A DNA stretch of 64,000 nt from Ornithinimicrobium avium (lineage in GTDB: Bacteria > Actinomycetota > Actinomycetes > Actinomycetales > Dermatophilaceae). Positions within the stretch are counted from its first letter, which is position 1; every line of letters starts with the position of its first letter. The notes under the pieces were generated by a model. It worked only from the letters and a program-made list of their open reading frames with translations. It was not told the origin of the DNA and ran no database searches. The position numbers and the translations under genes are program-made. Below are positions 40,515 through 49,013 of this stretch, piece by piece. The stretch spans positions 2,294,001-2,358,000 of the forward strand of contig NZ_CP031229.1 of NCBI RefSeq assembly GCF_003351765.1, in the 5' to 3' direction.

Positions 40515-42220
40515 CGGGAGCCATCTCCCCTCGTGGAGTCCTCCAGGCTGGACCCGTCCATGTGCACCTCGCGGTCGGGGAACATCCCGTCGGGCACGCC
40601 CTTGCCGTCCCAGTTGAGCAGGTTGACGCGGCCCCGCTTGGTGCCGCCGGAGAGCAGCTCGTCGGAGGTCTGGCGGCGCTGGAGCATCTTGAAGTTCTCC
40701 ACCGCCACCGGGGTCGAGCTGCCGCGGCCCGAGCCCTCGCCGAAGGGGCCGGAGATGTCCAGGAGCTCGTCGTCGTAGCCGCTCACCGGGCAGTCGGTGG
40801 CGGTCTCCTCCAGGGCGTGCGCCTCCTCGCCGTGGGCGGTGGGGATGACGTAGCGCTCGTCGTACTTGGCGATCGCCAGGAGGCGGTACATCTCATACAT
40901 CTCCTCCTCGCTCATCCCGACGGCCGCCGGGATCGACTCCTGCGGGTCCCGGCCCAGGTTGATGTCGCGCATGTAGGAGCGCATGGCCGCCAGCCGGCGC
41001 AGCACGAAGTCCACCGGCTGGGTGTCGCCGGCGGTGAACAGGTTGGCCAGGTACTCCACCGGGATGCGCAGCGCGTCGATCGCGGCGAACAGGTTGGACT
41101 GGTCCTCCGCGTCCGAGCCGGTCTCCTTGATGACGTCGACGACCGGCGACAGCGGCGGGATGTACCAGACCATCGGCATCGTGCGGTACTCCGGGTGCAG
41201 GGGCAGCGCGACCTTGTAGTCGCTGATCAGCCGCCAGACCGGCGAGCGCTGGGCCGCCTCGACCCAGTCGCCGGGGATGCCGGCCCGTTCCGCCGCGCGC
41301 TGCACCTCGGGGTCGTGCGGGTCCAGGAAGACCGAGCGCTGCGCCTCGTAGAGGTCGTGGTCGTCCTCCACCGAGGCCGCCTCGAGCACCTTGTCGGCGT
41401 CGTAGAGCATGAGGCCGATGTAGCGCAGCCGGCCCACGCAGGTCTCCGCGCACACGGTCGGGATGCCGACCTCGATGCGCGGGTAGCAGAAGGTGCACTT
41501 CTCGGCCTTGCCGGTCTTGTGGTTGAAGTAGACCTTCTTGTAGGGACAGCCGGTGACGCACATCCGCCAGCCGCGGCACTTGTCCTGGTCGACCAGGACG
41601 ATGCCGTCCTCCTCGCGCTTGTAGATCGCGCCGGAGGGGCAGGCGGCCGCGCAGCTGGGGTTGAGGCAGTGCTCGCAGATCCTCGGCAGGTAGAACATGA
41701 AGGTCTCGTCGAACTCCATCTTCACCTTGTCCTCGATGCCCTTGAGCATCGGGTCCTGCGCCGCGTGCTCCCGGCTGCCGCCGAGGTCGTCGTCCCAGTT
41801 GGCCGACCACTCGATGTTGATCTGCTTGCCGGAGATCAGCGAGCGCGGGCGGGCCACCGGGAAGTGCTCCTGCGCCGGGGCGTTGAGCAGCGTCTCGTAG
41901 TCGTAGGTCCAGGGCTCGTAGTAGTCCTGGATCGAGGGCAGCTTGGGGTTGGAGAAGATGCTGAGCAGCCTGTTGAGCCGCCCGCCCGAGCGCAGCTTGA
42001 GCCGGCCGTTGTCCTGCCGGATCCAGCCGCCCTTCCACTCCTCCTGGTCCTCGTAGGTGCGGGGGTAGCCCAGCCCGGGCCGCGTCTCCACGTTGTTGAA
42101 CCAGACGTACTCCATGCCGGAGCGGTTCGTCCACGCCTGCTTGCAGGTCACCGAGCAGGTGTGGCACCCGATGCACTTGTCCAGGTTCATCACCATGGCC
42201 ATCTGTGCCATGACACGCAT
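40511..42220 (-). CDS. narH: Respiratory nitrate reductase beta subunit NarH
   Basis: A 569-residue iron-sulfur subunit that relays electrons from NarI to NarG. The first cluster motif is CIGCHTCSVTCK near residue 16-27. Further Cys groups are CEHCLNPSCAAAC and a CRGWRMCVTGCPYKK motif whose Trp marks the [3Fe-4S] site typical of NarH. The next group is CTFCYPRI. AGGAG 6 nt before the ATG at 42220 supports the start. It is 37 nt downstream of narG and overlaps narJ by 4 nt. The acidic and Ser/Thr-rich C-terminus is longer than in E. coli NarH (512). Confidence 0.96.
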   Translation of the reverse strand: MRVMAQMAMVMNLDKCIGCHTCSVTCKQAWTNRSGMEYVWFNNVETRPGLGYPRTYEDQEEWKGGWIRQDNGRLKLRSGGRLNRLLSIFSNPKLPSIQDYYEPWTYDYETLLNAPAQEHFPVARPRSLISGKQINIEWSANWDDDLGGSREHAAQDPMLKGIEDKVKMEFDETFMFYLPRICEHCLNPSCAAACPSGAIYKREEDGIVLVDQDKCRGWRMCVTGCPYKKVYFNHKTGKAEKCTFCYPRIEVGIPTVCAETCVGRLRYIGLMLYDADKVLEAASVEDDHDLYEAQRSVFLDPHDPEVQRAAERAGIPGDWVEAAQRSPVWRLISDYKVALPLHPEYRTMPMVWYIPPLSPVVDVIKETGSDAEDQSNLFAAIDALRIPVEYLANLFTAGDTQPVDFVLRRLAAMRSYMRDINLGRDPQESIPAAVGMSEEEMYEMYRLLAIAKYDERYVIPTAHGEEAHALEETATDCPVSGYDDELLDISGPFGEGSGRGSSTPVAVENFKMLQRRQTSDELLSGGTKRGRVNLLNWDGKGVPDGMFPDREVHMDGSSLEDSTRGDGSR

Positions 42221-42257
42221 TCTCTTCTCCTCTGGTATGCGGTGCGTCGGGTGGGTT

Positions 42258-45200
42258 TCAGTAGGTGACCGGCACGGTGCGCCGGCGGATCGAGGTGACC
42301 TCGTCCCGGTTGTTGCCGGTCGGGCCGATGTAGTTGAAGAAGTAGGCCAGCTGGGCGTAGCCGCCGATCAGGTGGCTGGGCTTCATCAGGATCCGGGTGA
42401 GGCTGTTGTGGATGCCGCCCCGCTTGTTGTCGGTCTCGGTCAGCGGGACGTCGATGAGCCGGTCCTGGGCGTGGTGCATGTAGACCGTGCCCTCGGGCAT
42501 CCGGTGGCTGACGATCGCCCGCGCGGCGACGACACCGTTGCGGTTGACCGCCTCGATCCAGTCGTTGTCCCGCACCCCGATCTTCTCCGCGTCCACGTCG
42601 GACATCCAGATCGTCTGCCCGCCCCGGGAGAGCGAGAGCATGAACAGGTTGTCCTGGTACTCGCTGTGGATCGACCACTTGTTGTGCGGGGTCAGGTAGC
42701 GGACCGAGACGCCCAGCTCGCCCTGGCTGCCGATCGCCGGCTCGTCGAAGAGCTGGGTCATGTCCAGCGGCGGCCGGTAGGTCGGCAGCGACTCGCCCAT
42801 CCGCTGCATCCAGTCGTGGTCGAGGTAGAAGTGCTGGCGACCGGTCAGGGTGTGGAAGGGCTTGAGCCGCTCGATGTTCTGGGTGAACGGGCTGTAGCGC
42901 CGGCCGCCGGACTCGCTGCCGGACCACTCCGGGGAGGTGATGACCGGGACCGGGGCCTGCTGGGTGTCGGCGAAGGTGATGATCTGACCCTCGTGCTCGG
43001 CGGCCAGGTCGTGCATCGTGGTGCCGGTGCGCTTCTCGAGGTTCTTGAAGCCCTGGGTCGCCAGCGAGCCGTTGGTGGTGCCGGACAGGTGCAGGATCGC
43101 CTCGCAGCAGTGCACGTCGGTGTCGAGCCGCGGCTGCCCGTCGGCGACGCCGCCGTGGACGGTGCCGTTGAGCGCGCGGAGCTTGGCCATCGCCTCCTTG
43201 GGGTCGTAGGGGACGCCCTTGGTGACCATCCCGACCTTCTCCAGCAGCGGGCCGATCGAGGTCATCTTCTCGTAGACCTGGGTGTAGTCCCGCTCCACCG
43301 CCACCAGCACCGGCATCGTCTTGCCCGGGACCGGCTCGACCTCGCCGGTCTTCCAGTCCTGCACGACGCCGTGCACGCTGGCCATCGCCTCCGGCGTGTC
43401 GTGCCACAGCGGCTTGGCGACCACGTCGGTGCGGGTGCCCAGGTGGTCCACGGCCAGCTCGGAGAAGCGCTTGGCGATCGCCTTCCACGCGTCCCAGTCC
43501 GTCTTGGTCTGCCACGGCGGGGCGATGGCCGGGTTGAAGGAGTTGACGTAGGGATGCATGTCGGTGGTGTTGAGGTCGTGCTTCTCGTACCACGTCGCGG
43601 CCGGCAGCACGATGTCCGAGAGCAGCGTGGAGCTGGTCATCCGGAAGTCGATCGTCATCAGCAGGTCCAGCTTGCCCTCCGGCGCCCGCTCGGCCCAGAC
43701 CACCTCGCGGGGGCGCTGGTCCTCGCCGGCCTCCTGGGCCCGGACCGCGTTGGTGGTGCCGAGCAGGTGCTTGAGGAAGTACTCGTTGCCCTTGGCCGAG
43801 GAGCCGAAGAGGTTGGAGCGCCACAGGGTGAGCACCCGCGGCCAGTTCTCCTCGTGCTCGGGGTCCTCGACCGCGAACCGCAGCGACCCCTCCTTGAGCT
43901 GGTTGACCACATACTCCTTGACGTCCACGCCGGCCTCGGCGGCCTGGTCGGCGAGCACGAGGGAGGAGCGGTCGAACTGCGGGTAGCTCGGCGTCCAGCC
44001 GAGCCGGACCGACTGCGCCAGCACGTCCATCATCGTGCGGCCCTCGAAGGCACCGGTGCCGGCGCCGACGTCGTCGGTGCTGAACGTGTCGTAGCGGTAC
44101 TGGCTGGTGTGGACGTACCAGTAGGCGGTCTGGTTCATGTGCCGCGGCGGGCGGACCCAGTCCAGCGCGAAGGCCATCTGCTGGAAGCCCATGAGCGGGC
44201 GGACCTTCTCCTGCCCGACGTAGTGCGCCCAGCCGCCGCCGTTGCGGCCCTGGCAGCCGGTGATGGTGGTGAGCATGCACATCGCGCGGTAGATCTGGTC
44301 GGAGTGGTACCAGTGGTTGGTGCCGGCGCCCATGAGGATCATGCCGCGGCCCTGGCTGTCGATCGCGCTCTGCGCGAACTCCCGGGCCAGCCGGGCGATC
44401 TGGTGGGCCGGCACCGAGGTGAGCTCCGCGGCCCACGCGGGCGTCGCGGGGACCGCAGGGTCCTCGTAGCCGGCGGGCCAGACCCCCGGAAGCCCGTCGC
44501 GGGCCACGCCGTAGTGGGCCAGCATGAGGTCGAGCACGGTGGTGACGAGCCGGCCGCCGACCCGACGGACCGGCACGCCGCGGCGCTCGTAGGCCACCTT
44601 CGTGCCGAGGTCGAAGCGCGGCAGCTCCAGCTCGACGGACTCGCCGGTGTCGCCGTAGAGCGAGAGGACCGGGTCGATGTCACCCAGGTCCAGGTTCCAC
44701 CTGCCCTCGCCCTCGGGCCCGTAGCGGTGGCCGATCGAGCCCTGCGGGATCGCGACCTCCTCGGTCGCGGCGTCCAGGACGGCCGGCTTCCACATGGCGT
44801 TCTCGGAGGTCGACTCGGGATGGCCCTCGAGGTCGCCGGCGACGAGGAACTTGCCCGGCCGGAACACGCCCTCCGCGCCGTCGACCTCGTCCAGCGTCAC
44901 CAGGTAGGGCAGGTCGGTGAAGCGCTTGGTGTAGCCCGCGAAGAAGTCGGTCTCGCGGTCGACGAAGAACTCCTTGAGGATGACGTGGCCCATGCCCATC
45001 GCGAGAGCGGCGTCGGTGCCGGGCGCCGGGGCGACCCACTCGTCGGCGAACTTGACGTTCTCGGCGTAGTCCGGGGCGATCGCGATGACCTTCTGGCCGC
45101 GGTAGCGGGCCTCGATCATCCAGTGCGCGTCGGGGGTGCGGGTCAGCGGGACGTTGGAGCCCCACATGATCAGGTAGGCCGCGTCCCACCAGTCCCCGGA

Positions 45201-45962
45201 CTCGGGCACGTCGGTCTGGTCGCCCCAGATCTGCGGGGAGGCGTTGGGCAGGTCGGCGTACCAGTCGTAGAAGGAGAGCATCGGCGCGCCGATGAGCTCG
45301 TTGAACCGCGCGCCGGAGGCGTAGCTCACCTGGGACATCGCCGGGATCGGGGAGAAGGCGCCGATCCGGTCGGGCCCGTAGCGCTTGATCGTGTAGACGT
45401 GGGCGGCGGCGATCATCTCGACCGTCTCCTCCCAGGTGGAGCGGACCAGGCCGCCCTTGCCGCGGGCCGCCTTGTAGGTGCGGGACTTCTCCTCGTCCTG
45501 CACGATGCTGGCCCAGGCCACGACCGGGTCCTTGAACTGCTGCTTGGCCTCGCGGTACATCTGCAGCAGGGTGCCGCGCACGTAGGGGTAGCGCACCCTG
45601 GTCGGGCTGTAGGTGTACCAGGAGAAGGCGGCACCGCGGGGGCAGCCGCGGGGCTCGTACTCGGGCCGGTCGGCGCCGGTGGTCGGGTAGTCGGTCTGCT
45701 GGGCCTCCCAGGTGATGATCCCGTCCTTGACGTAGACCTTCCAGGAGCAGGAGCCGGTGCAGTTCACCCCGTGCGTGGAGCGGACCACCTTGTCGTGGCT
45801 CCACCGGTCGCGGTAGAAGGAGTCGCCGCTGCGGCCGCCCTTGAGGGTGAGGTCGCGGTGGTCCTGCGAGACGGTGCCGCGGGTGAAGAATCGCCGGGTG
45901 CCGACGAGGGCCGAGCTCAGGGGGCCGTCAAAGCCTGCCGGACGCTCCTGGATGTCGGTCAT
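42258..45962 (-). CDS. narG: Respiratory nitrate reductase alpha subunit NarG
   Basis: A 1234-residue molybdenum enzyme that reduces nitrate to nitrite using bis-MGD. The N-terminal [4Fe-4S] ligand set is visible as HGVNCTGSCSW, with the last Cys in EPRGCPRGAAFSW. The length matches E. coli NarG (1247). There is no twin-arginine signal, so the catalytic subunit is cytoplasmic. Near the C-terminus, VYMHHAQDRLIDVP and SHLIGGYAQLAYFFNYIGPTG segments are typical. Its ATG overlaps the upstream regulator gene by 4 nt. In this order the regulator, narG, narH, narJ and narI are cotranscribed. Confidence 0.97.
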   Translation of the reverse strand: MTDIQERPAGFDGPLSSALVGTRRFFTRGTVSQDHRDLTLKGGRSGDSFYRDRWSHDKVVRSTHGVNCTGSCSWKVYVKDGIITWEAQQTDYPTTGADRPEYEPRGCPRGAAFSWYTYSPTRVRYPYVRGTLLQMYREAKQQFKDPVVAWASIVQDEEKSRTYKAARGKGGLVRSTWEETVEMIAAAHVYTIKRYGPDRIGAFSPIPAMSQVSYASGARFNELIGAPMLSFYDWYADLPNASPQIWGDQTDVPESGDWWDAAYLIMWGSNVPLTRTPDAHWMIEARYRGQKVIAIAPDYAENVKFADEWVAPAPGTDAALAMGMGHVILKEFFVDRETDFFAGYTKRFTDLPYLVTLDEVDGAEGVFRPGKFLVAGDLEGHPESTSENAMWKPAVLDAATEEVAIPQGSIGHRYGPEGEGRWNLDLGDIDPVLSLYGDTGESVELELPRFDLGTKVAYERRGVPVRRVGGRLVTTVLDLMLAHYGVARDGLPGVWPAGYEDPAVPATPAWAAELTSVPAHQIARLAREFAQSAIDSQGRGMILMGAGTNHWYHSDQIYRAMCMLTTITGCQGRNGGGWAHYVGQEKVRPLMGFQQMAFALDWVRPPRHMNQTAYWYVHTSQYRYDTFSTDDVGAGTGAFEGRTMMDVLAQSVRLGWTPSYPQFDRSSLVLADQAAEAGVDVKEYVVNQLKEGSLRFAVEDPEHEENWPRVLTLWRSNLFGSSAKGNEYFLKHLLGTTNAVRAQEAGEDQRPREVVWAERAPEGKLDLLMTIDFRMTSSTLLSDIVLPAATWYEKHDLNTTDMHPYVNSFNPAIAPPWQTKTDWDAWKAIAKRFSELAVDHLGTRTDVVAKPLWHDTPEAMASVHGVVQDWKTGEVEPVPGKTMPVLVAVERDYTQVYEKMTSIGPLLEKVGMVTKGVPYDPKEAMAKLRALNGTVHGGVADGQPRLDTDVHCCEAILHLSGTTNGSLATQGFKNLEKRTGTTMHDLAAEHEGQIITFADTQQAPVPVITSPEWSGSESGGRRYSPFTQNIERLKPFHTLTGRQHFYLDHDWMQRMGESLPTYRPPLDMTQLFDEPAIGSQGELGVSVRYLTPHNKWSIHSEYQDNLFMLSLSRGGQTIWMSDVDAEKIGVRDNDWIEAVNRNGVVAARAIVSHRMPEGTVYMHHAQDRLIDVPLTETDNKRGGIHNSLTRILMKPSHLIGGYAQLAYFFNYIGPTGNNRDEVTSIRRRTVPVTY

Positions 45963-46783
45963 GGGCGTGCACTCCTCTGGTCGTCTTCGGTCAGGTACAG
46001 GCGGGCCCGGCAGGTGTCCGGGCCGACGAAGGGTTCGAGGCTGACGCGGGCGTCCGGCTCGCCGACGGCGGTCAGCGCGCCGCGCAGCAGTCCGCGGTGC
46101 ACGCCGCACACCACGTCCGGGTGCGATCGTGCCAGGTCGATGAAGGGGCACCGGCGCAGCGTGACGTCGACCCCGGTGCCGTCCTCCAGCTCGTGCGTCT
46201 GCGGCGTGTAGCCCCAGTCGCCGAGCAGGGCGATGACCTCGGCGACCTTGGCGTCGCGGCCGGTGCCGGGCGCGGCGTCCTCGGCGCCGGTGGCGCCGGT
46301 GGCGCTCGTTCCGGTGACGCGGGCCCCCTGGACCGCTGCGCGGACCTGGGCGACCTCCTCGGCGCGTCGCTGCGCCCACAGGGCGCCGGCCTGCTCGGGC
46401 GTGAGCCGCTCGGTCTGCTCCGTGGAGAGCGTGGCGGTGAGCAGCCCGGCCAGCACCTCGAACGGGCGGCTGTCCCGGGCCTGCTGGGCGGTCGCGCCCA
46501 GCGGGTCCTCGCGCAGCACGTACTTCTTGCTGGGCCGCCCGACGCCGCCGCTGCGCACGAAGTGGGAGTCCAGCACGCCCGCGGCCACCAGCTGGTCGAC
46601 GTGGAAGCGGATGGTCGTGGTGTGCAGGGCGAGGCGCTCACCGAGCTCGGCGGCGGTCAGCCCCTGGCTGCGCATCTCCTCGCCGAGGGCGGCCAGCACC
46701 TCGACCACGCCGCGGCGCACCGGCGAGCCGAGCAGCGTGACGCCCACCGAGGGAACCCGGGGGTCGGTGCTGACGTCCGGCAT
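45959..46783 (-). CDS. HTH regulator with C-terminal Cys triad, nar operon leader
   Basis: A 274-residue ArsR/SufR-like regulator. The winged helix occupies about residues 16-95, with LTAAELGERLALHTTTIRFHVDQL and a GRPSKKYVL wing. The C-terminal domain has three Cys: Cys212 in RRCPF, Cys226 in VVCGVHRGLL and Cys258 in PDTCRA. This arrangement resembles iron-sulfur-binding regulators such as SufR, so a redox- or NO-responsive cluster is likely; it has not been shown. The gene overlaps narG by 4 nt and follows narK by 43 nt, so it probably autoregulates the nar genes. AGGAGGAGG lies before the ATG. Confidence 0.82.
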   Translation of the reverse strand: MPDVSTDPRVPSVGVTLLGSPVRRGVVEVLAALGEEMRSQGLTAAELGERLALHTTTIRFHVDQLVAAGVLDSHFVRSGGVGRPSKKYVLREDPLGATAQQARDSRPFEVLAGLLTATLSTEQTERLTPEQAGALWAQRRAEEVAQVRAAVQGARVTGTSATGATGAEDAAPGTGRDAKVAEVIALLGDWGYTPQTHELEDGTGVDVTLRRCPFIDLARSHPDVVCGVHRGLLRGALTAVGEPDARVSLEPFVGPDTCRARLYLTEDDQRSARP

Positions 46784-46826
46784 GTGCGCCTCCTCCTCCT
46801 TGCAATCCTCCTATCGTGCCAGAAAA

Positions 46827-48098
46827 CTACCCCTCGCGGGCGAGTTCCCGGCGGAATCCCACGAGGGTGAACAGGCCGCCGGCGATGGCCACCGCCGCCA
46901 GCAGCAGCAGCCCGATCGTGTAGCTGCCGTAGGCGCCGTAGATCGCTCCCATGAGCAGCGGCGGGACGAACCCGCCCAGACCGCCGGCCGCTCCGACGAC
47001 GCCGGTGACGGCGCCGACGCGGGCCGGCTCCACGAGCGCGGCGACGAGGGCGAAGACGGCACCGGCACCGGCACCCAGGCCGGCGGCCATGCCGAGGAAG
47101 GCGACCGTGCCGACCGGCTCCAGGGCCACCGGGTAGTGGTTGTCGCCGACGATGACCGTCGTGCCCGCCCCGACGAGGGCGGCGAGAAGGGCGAACAGAC
47201 CGGTCATCACGAGCAGGCCCGCCAGGACGCGCGTCCTGGAGAAGCGGTCGCACAGCCAGCCGCCGAGCGGCCGGGCGATGACGGAGACCACGACGAAGCC
47301 CGCCATCCGCAGGGCGCCGTCACCCTTGGCCATCCCGAAGTTGTTGACCAGGTAGGTGGGCAGGTAGACGCTGAAGGCGACGAAGCCGCCGAAGGCGATC
47401 GCGTAGAGGATGGCCAGCTTCAGGGCCACCGGCTGGGCCAGCGTCCGCAGCGCGTTGAGGAGCCAGTTGCCGGTGGCAGCACCGGCGCGACCGGGCGCGG
47501 TGCGCAGCAGGAACCAGGCGGCCACGGCATACGCGGCGAGCAGGACGGCCACGACGACGAAGGGGGCCGGCCGACCGAAGGCGTTGGACAGCTGCAGCGT
47601 GGTGAAGGCGGCCACCGCGGTGCCACCGGTGCCCATGCCGAAGATGCCGAGGGCCGCGCCGCGCTTCGCCGGCGGGTGCCAGGCGTTGACGAACGGCACG
47701 CCGACCGCGAAGGAGGTACCGCCGATCCCCAGGAAGAAGCCGCCGACCAGCAGGGCGGGCAGGTTGTTGCCGAAGAAGCCGAGGAAGAGCACCGGCAGGA
47801 TGGTCAGCACCGCCACCGCCGGGAACATCACCTTGGCACCCAGCCGGTCGGTGAGGGCGCCTGCCGGGATGCGACCCAGGGAGCCCACGATGACGGGGGT
47901 GGCCACGACGAGGGACTGCTGCAGCGAGGTGAGGCCGAGCTCGTCGCGCAGCGTCACCGCCAGCGGGGAGAGCAGCGCCCACGCCCAGAAGCAGATGGCG
48001 AACCCGAGGGTCGCCAGGATCAGCATCGTGCGGGCGGTCGCTGCGTCGGGCCCGGCGTCCGCCTGGGCGTTGACGTCGTGGGCGAGCGGTTCGCTCAT
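46827..48098 (-). CDS. narK: Nitrate/nitrite MFS transporter NarK
   Basis: A 423-residue MFS protein of the nitrate/nitrite porter family. It has twelve helices and the two nitrate signatures: GIGGTSFAVGVPFVNAW with FGMGTGGTAVAAF in the first half, and GVVGAAGGLGGFVPPL in the second. RIPAGALTDRLGAK is the loop 2-3 motif with the Arg expected to contact nitrate upstream. It imports nitrate or exchanges it for nitrite. GGAG precedes the ATG at 48098. It heads the ten-gene leftward run ending with moaD and is divergent from the DUF2249-hemerythrin-nirK run. Confidence 0.95.
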   Translation of the reverse strand: MSEPLAHDVNAQADAGPDAATARTMLILATLGFAICFWAWALLSPLAVTLRDELGLTSLQQSLVVATPVIVGSLGRIPAGALTDRLGAKVMFPAVAVLTILPVLFLGFFGNNLPALLVGGFFLGIGGTSFAVGVPFVNAWHPPAKRGAALGIFGMGTGGTAVAAFTTLQLSNAFGRPAPFVVVAVLLAAYAVAAWFLLRTAPGRAGAATGNWLLNALRTLAQPVALKLAILYAIAFGGFVAFSVYLPTYLVNNFGMAKGDGALRMAGFVVVSVIARPLGGWLCDRFSRTRVLAGLLVMTGLFALLAALVGAGTTVIVGDNHYPVALEPVGTVAFLGMAAGLGAGAGAVFALVAALVEPARVGAVTGVVGAAGGLGGFVPPLLMGAIYGAYGSYTIGLLLLAAVAIAGGLFTLVGFRRELAREG

Positions 48099-48213
48099 GG
48101 CGTTCTTCTCCGGAAAGGGTGGTGACCGCGGGGCGCGGATGGGACGATGACGGTAAGAGCCTAGTGTACGACGACGTGTAGTGTTGGCCTTTCGAGCACT
48201 CCGTTGTTTCGTT

Positions 48214-48233
48214 TATATTGGGGTGGTCCACCC
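48214..48233 (+). promoter_or_regulatory. Candidate -10 and 13-bp dyad ahead of the DUF2249 gene
   Basis: TATATT (48214-48219) is a good -10 in an AT-rich spot of the 165-bp divergent region. It is followed directly by the dyad GGGTGGTCCACCC (48221-48233), which could be an operator or a leader hairpin. The best -35 match upstream is poor, consistent with activator dependence. No FNR-type TTGAT-N4-ATCAA site was found. Confidence 0.4.
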
Positions 48234-48263
48234 ACCCACGCACCGCCTGCGAAAAGGAACGCC

Positions 48264-48569
48264 ATGACCGACGCCACCACCGGGCACACCTCGCTGCCCA
48301 TCACCGAGAAGAGCAGCTGTGGCTGCGGCGAGCACGACGCCGACATCCCCTCGCTGGACGCCCGCCAGATCCCGCACGCCATCCGGCACGCGACGATCTT
48401 CGGGGCGCTGAACGGCCTGCGGCACGGCCAGCAGATGGACCTCGTGGCCCCGCACGACCCGCTGCCGCTGCTCGGTCAGATCCAGCAGCTGCACGGCGAG
48501 GCCGTGACCTGGGACTACGTCGAGCGCGGCCCCGAGGCCTGGACCCTGCGCTTCACGCGCCACGCCTGA
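48264..48569 (+). CDS. DUF2249 domain-containing protein
   Basis: A 101-residue protein with an N-terminal Cys motif SSCGCGEHD, then the DUF2249 fold recognised by SLDARQIPHAIRHATIFGAL and a C-terminal WTLRFTRH strand. DUF2249 proteins are small two-layer alpha/beta folds commonly encoded beside nitrite or nitric oxide reduction genes; their biochemical role is not settled. The CGC motif might bind a metal. AAAGGAA precedes the ATG. It is the first gene of the rightward run, 3 nt before the hemerythrin gene. Confidence 0.85.
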   Translation: MTDATTGHTSLPITEKSSCGCGEHDADIPSLDARQIPHAIRHATIFGALNGLRHGQQMDLVAPHDPLPLLGQIQQLHGEAVTWDYVERGPEAWTLRFTRHA

Positions 48570-48572
48570 GTC

Positions 48573-49013
48573 GTGTGCACCTACTGCGGCTGCGAGTCGA
48601 TCGAGGTCATCGGCCGCTTCATGGCCGAGCACACCGACATCATCAACGCCGCAGGAGTGCTGCGCCGCGCCTGCCGGGAGGGTGACCCCGCGCAGGTCGC
48701 GGCGGCGGTGCAGGAGGTCGAGACGCTGCTGCACCCGCACACCAGGAACGAGGAGGACGGACTCTTCACGGTGATGCGCCGGCAGGAGGAGTTCGTCGAC
48801 CACATCGACAGCCTCTGCGGCGAGCACATCACGCTCGACGAGCAGCTCGAGGCGATCAAGCAGGGCGACCACGCGCTGGTGGACACCTTCATCCACGACC
48901 TGCGCCACCACGTCGAGCGCGAGGACAACGGGCTCTTCCCCGCCTCGGCCATCGCCCTGGAGGGCCCGGACTGGGCCGAGGTCGAGTCGCTCACCGCGCC
49001 CCCGCCGTCATGA
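48573..49013 (+). CDS. Hemerythrin domain-containing protein
   Basis: A 146-residue four-helix protein with hemerythrin ligands: His in FMAEHTDI, HPHTRNEED, CGEHITLDE and RHHVEREDNGLFP. These form a di-iron site. The N-terminus MCTYCGCES adds a CxxCxC motif shared with actinobacterial hemerythrin-like proteins, suggesting another metal or a redox switch. Such proteins bind O2 or NO and protect or repair iron sites under nitrosative stress. It starts with GTG at 48573, 3 nt after the DUF2249 gene, and overlaps the next gene by 4 nt. Confidence 0.88.
   Translation: MCTYCGCESIEVIGRFMAEHTDIINAAGVLRRACREGDPAQVAAAVQEVETLLHPHTRNEEDGLFTVMRRQEEFVDHIDSLCGEHITLDEQLEAIKQGDHALVDTFIHDLRHHVEREDNGLFPASAIALEGPDWAEVESLTAPPPS

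Noticed and set aside
42093..46211. A 1372-codon open frame antisense to narG and narH
   Set aside because: No recognisable domain and shadow-like composition; narG/narH on the opposite strand are certain.
46784..46826. A sigma-54-like TGGCAC followed by TTGCA upstream of the nar regulator
   Set aside because: Spacing is about 10 nt rather than the required 5, and actinobacteria generally lack sigma-54. The gap is also only 43 nt inside an apparent operon.
48099..48263. FNR- or Crp-type operator in the nar/nir divergent gap
   Set aside because: No TTGAT-N4-ATCAA or TGTGA-N6-TCACA palindrome could be found; only a 13-bp GGGTGG/CCACCC dyad is present.
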